The notes below the pieces were generated by a model. The model worked only from the letters and a program-made list of their open reading frames with translations. It ran no database searches and had not been told where the DNA came from. From Chitinophagaceae bacterium (GTDB taxonomy: Bacteria > Bacteroidota > Bacteroidia > Chitinophagales > Chitinophagaceae), in contig CANBSW010000026.1 in the NCBI GenBank assembly GCA_947372235.1, forward strand, positions 1 to 37,106: 37,106 nt of DNA, given 5' to 3'. A program made the position numbers and the translations under genes. Positions 31,218 to 37,106 of the stretch are shown in pieces. Numbering within the stretch: the stretch's first letter is position 1; every line of letters begins with the position of its first letter.

Positions 31218-31589
31218 AGTTTTGACGAATTTGCTTTCAGCCAATCAACAATTTGTTCAAACCGGGCAGACCCAGTAGATATTTCAATGATCAGTTTATA
31301 TAATTCATCATCTGAAGATGTTAAATGAATATTGTATTCTATCAATAACCCATACATAGAAGCCATGCCTGTTCTCTTATTTCCATCAATAAAAGGATGG
31401 TTGGTAATCAGGCTTTCGCCAAGTGCAGCTGCTTTTTCAAAAGGTGTAGGATACAAATCTTTATCATCAAAAACCTGAAATGGCCGTGCAATGGCAGATT
31501 CAAGCAATCCAAATCTCTTACTCCCGGCGCTCCTCATAATTTGTAATACACATTTGATGTAAATCAATTATATCCTGTAGGGCAATCAT
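31214..31589 (-). pseudogene. doc: Doc/Fic-type toxin gene with two single-base deletions
   Basis: Read from the ATG at 31589, the first frame gives MIALQDIIDLHQMCITNY and then stops. The C-terminal part in another frame reads GLLESAIARPFQ...ESLITNHPFIDGNKRTGMAS, with the Fic/Doc motif HPFIDGNKR. A third frame between them reads GAPGVRDL. Adding one G near 31535 and one near 31509-31510 joins the pieces into NYGGAPGVRDLGLLESAIARP, the textbook Doc N-terminal block. The restored protein is about 125 residues, the normal length. Doc toxins phosphorylate EF-Tu and halt translation. The four-base ATGA overlap with the upstream small gene confirms the start at 31589. As read, the toxin cannot be made whole; whether this is decay or sequence error needs the reads. 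Confidence 0.85.
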
Positions 31590-31777
31590 TGAGCAAGTTT
31601 TTCCAATACTTTGCCATATTGTTCGTTTATAGCGGCAAAATGTTGTGCGAGGTGTAATGTGTTTTTTTCGTTATCAGTGAGTTTAACGAGTTGCCCTAAA
31701 ATTTCTTTAACGGCTTCTTCTGTTTTAAGATTTGCCAAATGAAGAATAGCTTCCTGTTTCATTTCTTCTACACTCAT
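31586..31777 (-). CDS. Putative antitoxin of the Doc toxin, non-Phd type
   Basis: The 63-residue, mainly helical and acidic protein (MSVEEMKQEAILHLANLKTE, then LVKLTDNEKNTLHLAQHF) lies immediately upstream of the doc gene and overlaps its start by four bases (ATGA), the arrangement of toxin-antitoxin pairs. It does not resemble Phd: the usual N-terminal strand-helix DNA-binding pattern is absent. It is therefore a candidate alternative antitoxin or accessory subunit. The assignment rests on position only. The reading frame is intact, unlike its partner. Confidence 0.6.
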   Translation of the reverse strand: MSVEEMKQEAILHLANLKTEEAVKEILGQLVKLTDNEKNTLHLAQHFAAINEQYGKVLEKLAQ

Positions 31778-31864
31778 AACATATATTTATTCTTAAAGTT
31801 ACTATTTTTTTAAAAATCATTTTCAAAACCTACCAATCGTTAGCTTTGTCTATATTAATGTGGC

Positions 31865-31948
31865 AATTTGAAAATTTGAAAATGTGCTGATTCGAGAACA
31901 GAATTACACTTCCATTTTCCAATTACCACATTTTCAAATTTTCAAATT
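31865..31948. repeat. Perfect 22-base inverted repeat abutting the paaZ start codon
   Basis: Arms 31865-31886 and 31927-31948 are perfectly complementary over 22 bases, built from the word TTTGAAAA in tandem plus TGTG, with a 40-base spacer. The right arm ends at the base before the ATG at 31949. In the mRNA the stem would end directly at the start codon. Confidence 0.92.
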
Positions 31949-33997
31949 ATGACGGCTGCATTAGAAAATTATATTCTTGGTAAACGAATTACAGGCGACG
32001 GAGATGGTCAGGCTTTGTATAATGCTGTAACCGGTGAAACCATTGCCAGGGCATCTACGAAAGGAATCGATTTTGCATCGGTACTTAACTATGCCAGAAC
32101 AAAGGGCAATCCCACACTTCGCAAAATGAGTTTTCATGAGCGGGGATTGATGTTGCGGGCTCTGGCTTTTCATCTTCGCGAACATTTGAATGAGTTCTAT
32201 AGAGTAAGTTACCAGACTGGTGCTACCAAAGCGGACAGTTGGGTTGATATTGAAGGAGGAATTGGCAATCTCTTTTCTTATGCATCACTCCGCAGAAAAT
32301 TTCCTGATGAAGCCTATTGTTTAGATGGAGAAAATCATCCACTCGGTAAAGCCAATACTTTTATGGGTCATCATTTATTAATACCCAAAGAAGGTGTGGC
32401 TGTTCATATCAATGCATTCAATTTCCCAGTTTGGGGGATGCTGGAAAAAATTGCCGTGAATTTACTGGCCGGTGTTCCGGCCGTTGTTAAGCCTGCAACG
32501 GTTACCTCTTATTTAACAGAAGCCGTGGTAAAAGAAATTGCCGCATCAGGTATTTTGCCCGATGGTGCTTTGCAATTGATCTGCGGTAGTGCCGGTGATC
32601 TGCTGGATCATGTGGGCTCGCAGGATGTGGTCACTTTTACGGGTTCTGCATCAACCGGATTAATGCTGAAATCAGGCAAACGAATCCTCGAAGAAAATGT
32701 TCCCTTCACCATGGAAGCAGATTCGCTTAACTGTATAGTGTTGGGTGAGGACGTAACACCTGATATGCCGGAGTGGGATATTTTTATCAAAGAAGTTCGC
32801 AAAGAAATGACCACTAAGTGCGGACAAAAATGTACCGCTATCCGCCGCATATTTGTTCCTGAAAATAAGATGGAAGATGTGCGGATTGCTTTGGGTAAAG
32901 CACTTTCTCAAACTACCATCGGTAATCCGTTGAATGAAAAAGTAAGAATGGGTTCATTGGCAGGAGAAACACAAAGGCGTGAAGTAAAAGAACAGGTACA
33001 AAAATTATTGGCTTCTTCACAGATCATTTATGGATCGATGGATAGTGTGGAACTGATAGATGCTGATGCAAACAAAGGTGCATTCATGAGCCCGATATTA
33101 TTGCTGAATGATCATCCACTAAGCAGTAAGGAAGTGCATGAGGTGGAAGCCTTTGGTCCGGTGTCAACTTTAATGCCTTATCAATCTATAGACGAAGCAA
33201 TTGCACTGGCTAAAATGGGTAAAGGCTCATTGGTAAGTTCTATTGTTACTGCTGATAAAAAAATTGCGAAACAATATGTACTCGGTGCGGGCATGTATCA
33301 TGGCCGTATTTTAATATTGAATGAACAATGCGCCAAAGAAAGTACTGGTCATGGCTCGCCTTTGCCATTATTGGTGCATGGTGGTCCGGGCCGTGCAGGT
33401 GGTGGTGAAGAAATGGGTGGCATGCGTGGTGTGAAACATTATATGCAGCGAGTGGCCATACAAGGTTCGCCGGATATGATCACGGCGGTGAGTAATGTTT
33501 ATCAACCAGGAGCAACCGGTAATCAGGATGGCATCCATCCATTTAAAAAATATTTTGAAGAACTGGTTATTGGTGATCAACTGATCACAGAAAAAAGATT
33601 GATCACTGCAGAAGATATAGACCGCTTTGCTGATTTGAGTGGCGACCATTTTTATGCGCACCTGAAAGAAACTGATTTTGAAGGAACCATGTTTGATAAA
33701 CAGGTGGCACACGGATATTTTATCATCAGTGCTGCTGCGGGATTGTTTGTTGACAGCTATGAAAAAAATCCCGTTCTCTTAAATTATGGAATTGATGAAC
33801 TGCGGTTTACCAAACCCGTGTATCCCGGAAGCGAAATTCTTATTAGGTTTACCTGCAAAGAAAAAATCAGTCAGGAGAAAAAAGAACCTGAAGATATTGC
33901 AAAAGGTATTGTAAAATGGTTGGTAGAGATTATTGATGAAACGGAGGAGATAGTGGGGGTTGCGACCATTTTGACAATGGTTGCGAAGAAAAAATAA
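31949..33997 (+). CDS. paaZ: PaaZ bifunctional enzyme (ring-cleaving hydratase and aldehyde dehydrogenase)
   Basis: The 682-residue protein joins two domains. The N-terminal aldehyde dehydrogenase (about 1-525) has INAFNFPVWGMLEKIA, VVKPATVTSYLTEAVV, FTGSASTG, TMEADSLNC with Glu256, and TKCGQKCTAIRR with the nucleophile Cys295, both at the same positions as in the E. coli enzyme. The C-terminal MaoC-type hydratase (about 535-680) has FADLSGDHFYAH with Asp566 and His571, then AHGYFI. In phenylacetate breakdown the hydratase opens the oxepin-CoA ring and the dehydrogenase oxidises the resulting aldehyde. The other paa genes are not in the window, except perhaps the enoyl-CoA hydratase downstream. 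The start codon directly follows a palindrome arm. Confidence 0.95.
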   Translation: MTAALENYILGKRITGDGDGQALYNAVTGETIARASTKGIDFASVLNYARTKGNPTLRKMSFHERGLMLRALAFHLREHLNEFYRVSYQTGATKADSWVDIEGGIGNLFSYASLRRKFPDEAYCLDGENHPLGKANTFMGHHLLIPKEGVAVHINAFNFPVWGMLEKIAVNLLAGVPAVVKPATVTSYLTEAVVKEIAASGILPDGALQLICGSAGDLLDHVGSQDVVTFTGSASTGLMLKSGKRILEENVPFTMEADSLNCIVLGEDVTPDMPEWDIFIKEVRKEMTTKCGQKCTAIRRIFVPENKMEDVRIALGKALSQTTIGNPLNEKVRMGSLAGETQRREVKEQVQKLLASSQIIYGSMDSVELIDADANKGAFMSPILLLNDHPLSSKEVHEVEAFGPVSTLMPYQSIDEAIALAKMGKGSLVSSIVTADKKIAKQYVLGAGMYHGRILILNEQCAKESTGHGSPLPLLVHGGPGRAGGGEEMGGMRGVKHYMQRVAIQGSPDMITAVSNVYQPGATGNQDGIHPFKKYFEELVIGDQLITEKRLITAEDIDRFADLSGDHFYAHLKETDFEGTMFDKQVAHGYFIISAAAGLFVDSYEKNPVLLNYGIDELRFTKPVYPGSEILIRFTCKEKISQEKKEPEDIAKGIVKWLVEIIDETEEIVGVATILTMVAKKK

Positions 33998-33999
33998 AA

Positions 34000-34088
34000 C
34001 TCTGCGCAATCTCCCCTCCCTCTGCATCTCTGCGGTGAATATTTTTCTTCACCGCAGAGATGCAGAGAAAGCAGAGGTTTTCGCAGAG
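34000..34088. repeat. Palindromic repeat, GCAGAGA word family
   Basis: The inner arms 34020-34039 and 34048-34067 are perfectly complementary over 20 bases (CTCTGCATCTCTGCGG and its complement) with an 8-base loop. Outer CTCTGCG (34000-34006) and CGCAGAG (34082-34088) pair as well, with a looser middle. It fills the spacer after paaZ. The words are those of 22345-22423. Confidence 0.88.
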
Positions 34089-34115
34089 GAAAATAGGTAA
34101 CTTTCAAAAAAAGAT

Positions 34116-34895
34116 ATGGCAGAAGAGATAAAAGATGGGTATGTAAAAATTGAACACCATAATGGCATTGCCACTATCGAATTCTATCATCCGCAAAGCA
34201 ATTCATTGCCGGGTAAATTATTGAAAGAATTGGCCCATGCAATCCATGCCGAAGGTTTGAATGAATCAACCAAAGTAATCATACTTCGCTCTGCCGGCGA
34301 AAAAATATTTTGTGCCGGTGCATCATTTGATGAACTGGCTGCCATTACAACTGAAGAAGAAGGCCTTGCATTTTTCTCCGGTTTTGCCAATGTGATCAAC
34401 GCTATGCGCAAAGCACCAAAATTCATCATTGCACGTATTCATGGAAAATGTATTGGCGGCGGTGTTGGTCTCGCAGCTTCTGCTGATTATGCCATTGCAA
34501 CGGAAGGTGCAGATATTAAACTGAGCGAACTGGCTGTGGGTATTGGCCCTTTTGTTGTTGGTCCGCCGGTTGAAAGAAAACTCGGCCTTTCTGCATTCTC
34601 TCAACTAACCATTGATGCCAGTATGTGGCGTTCATCCGACTGGGCGCGCCGTAAAGGATTGTATGCAGAACTTCATACAGAGATTGCGGGAATGGATGAT
34701 TCCATTACACGTTTATCCAATACTTTGTCAAACTCCAGTCCCGAAGCGATGTATGAGATCAAAAAAATATTGTGGAAAAATGCAGAGAATTGGGATGAGT
34801 TGTTGATGAAGAGAGCCGCGATCAGTGGTAGATTAATATTGAGTGAGTATAGTAAATCGTTCATTGTATCTTTTAAAGAGAAACTGAAAAAATAG
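34116..34895 (+). CDS. Enoyl-CoA hydratase/isomerase family protein
   Basis: The 259-residue protein is a crotonase: VKIEHHNGIATIEFYHP, VIILRSAGEKIFCAGASFDELA (the CAG-S-DE CoA-binding turn), RIHGKCIGGGVGLAASADYAIAT (the oxyanion-hole glycines) and KLSELAVGIGP with the second catalytic Glu position. The first Glu of classical hydratases, expected in GG-E-LA, is replaced: the block reads GGVGLAAS. This suggests an isomerase or other crotonase reaction rather than plain hydration. Its place after paaZ suggests phenylacetate catabolism (PaaF/PaaG-like role, inferred). Start and stop are clear. Confidence 0.88.
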   Translation: MAEEIKDGYVKIEHHNGIATIEFYHPQSNSLPGKLLKELAHAIHAEGLNESTKVIILRSAGEKIFCAGASFDELAAITTEEEGLAFFSGFANVINAMRKAPKFIIARIHGKCIGGGVGLAASADYAIATEGADIKLSELAVGIGPFVVGPPVERKLGLSAFSQLTIDASMWRSSDWARRKGLYAELHTEIAGMDDSITRLSNTLSNSSPEAMYEIKKILWKNAENWDELLMKRAAISGRLILSEYSKSFIVSFKEKLKK

Positions 34896-34913
34896 TGCGG
34901 CCTGCTTTTAATA

Positions 34914-34970
34914 ATTTGCCACAGAAGTACACAGAAAAATCTGTGCTAATCTGTGTATTCTGTGGCAAAT
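34914..34970. repeat. Palindromic repeat, CACAGA family, overlapping a signal-peptide start
   Basis: ATTTGCCACAGAAGTACACAGA (34914-34935) pairs with 34950-34970 with one bulged G. The inner words CAGAAAAATCTG form a second small stem. It begins 19 bases after the enoyl-CoA hydratase stop. The right half contains the GTG codon (34943) and the first codons of the DUF6624 gene. Confidence 0.8.
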
Positions 34971-35704
34971 TTCTTTTTTGGATCCTGCTATTATTGCTAA
35001 CACTCAATGCTGCAACTGCACAAACAAAAGAAACAGACGATACCGCTTCCAGTCCGTTTAAACAATTGTATGGAATTGATATTTATAGAAAAAAAGCGGC
35101 CGACTCATTACAATACCTGATTCCCCTACTGGATACCATTTTTGAGAACGATCAGAAATACCGCTACCGCAGGAAAGATGAAGAGCAATCTGCTGCCGCA
35201 GAAAGGTTTAATCTTCATAAAAAGGAAATACTTTACATCGATTCAATCAATGTGTTAAAAATCACTGCCATATTAGACAGGTATGGATGGATAGATAAAA
35301 AAAAGATTGGCATTTTAGAAGGGGGTACTTTTTTCTGGATAATACAACATGCCAATATTGATGTACAGGAAAAATATTTACCCATGTTAAGACAGGCTGT
35401 GTTGGAAAAATCTGAAACAGCACACCACCTTACCATGATGGAAGACAGGGTTAGCCTTCGAAAAAATAAATACCAGCTTTATGGCACACAAGTTTTTTAT
35501 TATCCTCCTAAAAAAAGATTTTATTTATTCCCTTTGATCGAGCCTGATAAAGTAAATGAACGAAGACAAATTGTAGGATTAAGCCCTACATCTTTTGATG
35601 CTTATTTGAAACAGTTTAACCTTGTGTGGAATCTTGATACCTATCAAAAAGAATTGCATGATGTGCAACGATTTGTGGCAAACAGTAAGCCCAGTGATCA
35701 GTAA
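34943..35704 (+). CDS. Secreted DUF6624-like protein with repeat-derived N-terminus
   Basis: No ATG is available before the signal peptide. The GTG at 34943 gives a normal one (MLICVFCGKFLFWILLLLLT, ending AATAQ); a GTG at 34895 would also be open but adds 16 residues encoded by repeat. The mature protein of about 225 residues has ILDRYGWIDKKKIG, FFWIIQHANIDVQEKYLPMLRQAV, HLTMMEDRVSLRKNKYQLYGTQ and a C-terminal LSPTSFDAYLKQFN. The GW-x-x-K / IQHA / L-DRV-LR-N-YQ-YGTQ order is the DUF6624 pattern. No function is known. The first codons lie inside a palindromic repeat shared with many spacers. Confidence 0.7.
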   Translation: MLICVFCGKFLFWILLLLLTLNAATAQTKETDDTASSPFKQLYGIDIYRKKAADSLQYLIPLLDTIFENDQKYRYRRKDEEQSAAAERFNLHKKEILYIDSINVLKITAILDRYGWIDKKKIGILEGGTFFWIIQHANIDVQEKYLPMLRQAVLEKSETAHHLTMMEDRVSLRKNKYQLYGTQVFYYPPKKRFYLFPLIEPDKVNERRQIVGLSPTSFDAYLKQFNLVWNLDTYQKELHDVQRFVANSKPSDQ

Positions 35705-35739
35705 GCCAAGTTTTAAATATTGTATCTTCGATTTCTCAA

Positions 35740-36249
35740 ATGAATTTAATCAGGAAAATAGCAGGTAATATTACTTTATTGGCCATCAGTATTTTGCTGC
35801 TTGGCGTGAATGCTATTGCACAGATCGTTCTTCCTACACATAAGCAAAAAGGGAATATGATTTCTATTATTTTTTCTTTTTTGATAGAAGTAACGGAAGA
35901 GATTTTTGTTTTCGAAAGATCCATTCTTTCAAGATCATGGATGTTGCAGCAAAACTTTATTAAACGAGGATTGGTGATCGCTGCTGCGTTCTTTTTTCTC
36001 CTATCCTCGTTTGAATGGGTTGTTGCCGATCAAAAGCCATTATTATCTAATGTTTTAGAAACGGTTCAGACCGTTCAGGAACAACCAATAGTATCTGTAA
36101 AAAACGATCATCAAAACAAATCGCTTTCCAGTACCGGAGATGAGGATCAAATTGCTGATTATCGTGATGGAGAGCAAAAGAAATATTCTTATCATTCCAT
36201 TCTTCTTCCCCAAAAGCGATACCTGATAAATCGAAGTTTTCTTATTTAG
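35740..36249 (+). CDS. Hypothetical membrane protein upstream of a TonB receptor
   Basis: The 169-residue protein has two hydrophobic segments (about 8-28 and 77-95), the first reading ITLLAISILLLGVNAIAQ like a signal anchor, and a polar C-terminal part with VSVKNDHQNKSLSSTGDEDQ. No family is recognised. It is followed after 70 bases by a TonB-dependent receptor on the same strand. The distance and orientation allow one transcript, so it could be a regulatory or accessory protein of that receptor (inference). There is no cysteine-based metal motif. Confidence 0.5.
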   Translation: MNLIRKIAGNITLLAISILLLGVNAIAQIVLPTHKQKGNMISIIFSFLIEVTEEIFVFERSILSRSWMLQQNFIKRGLVIAAAFFFLLSSFEWVVADQKPLLSNVLETVQTVQEQPIVSVKNDHQNKSLSSTGDEDQIADYRDGEQKKYSYHSILLPQKRYLINRSFLI

Positions 36250-36319
36250 CATAGATCATTTTGAATTACTCTCTCAGCATGTAGCTGAAAGATGCATTAT
36301 ATATGATCAATTGATAAAA

Positions 36320-37106
36320 ATGAAAACAGTATTTATATTTTTATTCCTGATAATCTCTCAGGCAAACAGCGATGCTCAATTTGAGTTCAGGACTATCATA
36401 AAAACTGAGCAGGAAAAACAAAGATTGGGGGGAACAACAGTTTCAATTAAGCAGATCAGTAAAACCGTGCTTGCAGACAGTAATGGAATAGTATTGATCA
36501 AAAACATCCCCGAAGGGAAGTATCAGATTGTTTTTAAACACATCGGTTATAAAACAATGGAGAAAGAATACCAAATCCCTCTTAATTCTAAAATACCAGA
36601 TACTGTTTTTTTAAATTCTGAAAATGATGAGTTGAATGAAGTAGTGATACAAACCACACGAACGGGTGCGCTTTTGCGTGAAAATCCTACAAGAATTGAA
36701 GCCATTGCTGCAGACGAACTGGATGAAAAAAGTACGATGAAACCTGGCGATATTCGAATGCTGTTGAATGAAAGCACGGGTATTACCACACAAACCACTT
36801 CTGCCGTAAGCGGATTGGCCAGTTTACGTATTCAGGGTTTGGATGGCAGGTATACACAGATATTGAAAGATGGAATGCCACTGTACACTGGGTTTTCCGG
36901 CAGTTTGGGTATTTTACAAATTGCACCATTGGATCTGAAGCAAGTGGAATATATTAAAGGATCTGCTTCTACATTATATGGCGGTGGTGCCATTGCTGGA
37001 TTGGTGAACCTGATCACTAAAACGCCAACCGATAAACCTGAACTAAGTTTTCTATTGAATGCAAATTCAGGAAAAGGATTTGATGCCAATGGTTTTTACA
37101 GTGAGA
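36320..37106 (+). CDS. TonB-dependent receptor, 3' truncated by window edge
   Basis: The ATG at 36320 opens a frame that continues to the window end; 262 codons are visible. A signal peptide (MKTVFIFLFLIISQANSDAQ) is followed by a carboxypeptidase-like regulatory domain (about 21-108, with GGTTVSIKQI and GKYQIVFKHIGYKTMEKEY). A TonB-box-like stretch ELNEVVIQTTRT follows, then the plug: KPGDIRMLLNESTGITTQTTSAVSGLASLRIQG, DGMPLYTGFSG, and VEYIKGSASTLYGGGAIAGLVNLITKTP. This is a TonB-dependent receptor of the siderophore/cobalamin/metal type rather than SusC. The barrel lies outside the window. The substrate cannot be told from the plug alone. Confidence 0.92.
   Translation, partial: MKTVFIFLFLIISQANSDAQFEFRTIIKTEQEKQRLGGTTVSIKQISKTVLADSNGIVLIKNIPEGKYQIVFKHIGYKTMEKEYQIPLNSKIPDTVFLNSENDELNEVVIQTTRTGALLRENPTRIEAIAADELDEKSTMKPGDIRMLLNESTGITTQTTSAVSGLASLRIQGLDGRYTQILKDGMPLYTGFSGSLGILQIAPLDLKQVEYIKGSASTLYGGGAIAGLVNLITKTPTDKPELSFLLNANSGKGFDANGFYSE

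Noticed and set aside
33368..33712. 114-codon minus-strand frame opposite paaZ
   Set aside because: Antisense shadow of a strongly supported enzyme; it is rich in His and Thr from reversed codons.

Overview
The window looks like a chromosomal segment of a Bacteroidota bacterium, most likely Chitinophagaceae or a close relative (inference). The reasons are the low GC content, TAnnTTTG-type -7 promoter boxes a few bases before start codons, the near absence of Shine-Dalgarno sites, and a set of families typical of the phylum: DUF2911, TIGR02757, DUF5690, an OMP_b-brl_3 outer-membrane barrel, a short adenylate kinase, and lipoproteins with signal peptides ending in AQ or SC. Both ends of the window cut genes: an ABC ATPase on the left and a TonB-dependent receptor on the right. 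No rRNA, tRNA, CRISPR array, transposase or prophage was seen.

Layout. 1-620 is an ABC ATPase fragment. 823-1407 is a ParDE toxin-antitoxin operon with a palindromic operator. 1540-3130 holds a lipocalin-like secreted protein and a bacterial deoxyhypusine-synthase homologue. 3249-6354 is a GT87 / GT2 / polysaccharide deacetylase set, probably for a lipid-linked glycan. 6380-11150 holds a PepSY-like secreted protein, an ArsR-SdpI autoregulated pair with its operator, a secreted alpha/beta hydrolase, an AcpH-like protein and a DUF2911 protein. 11400-15341 holds a GH13 lipoprotein, a Cys/Met-metabolism PLP enzyme and a TIGR02757 protein. 15488-22301 holds a large outer-membrane barrel, an Xre regulator with a membrane partner, a small conserved protein, and an unusual GH9-deacetylase fusion. 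22527-30457 is mostly metabolic: FAH-family, flavin reductase, SDR, YjjG, phosphatidylserine decarboxylase, DUF5690, MsrB and Adk. 30750-34895 holds a DUF1569 protein, a broken Doc toxin with its antitoxin, PaaZ and an enoyl-CoA hydratase (phenylacetate catabolism). 34943-37106 holds a DUF6624 protein, an unknown membrane protein and the receptor.

The most striking feature lies between the genes. At least sixteen spacers carry long, often perfect inverted repeats whose arms are built from short words of about 6-9 bases repeated in tandem (CACAGATT, GCAGAGA, ACATAG, GTACGAA, GAGTAGT, TTTGAAAA, CGGATTA and others). Unrelated words share the same architecture, and several words recur in distant spacers. 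Arms often end within a few bases of a start or stop codon. In three places related material appears to have become protein-coding: inside the TIGR02757 protein, inside the SDR, and in the signal peptide of the DUF6624 protein.

Two accessory genes, an S23-type four-helix-bundle gene and a doc toxin gene, each carry two single-base indels. Restoring those bases recreates textbook family members.
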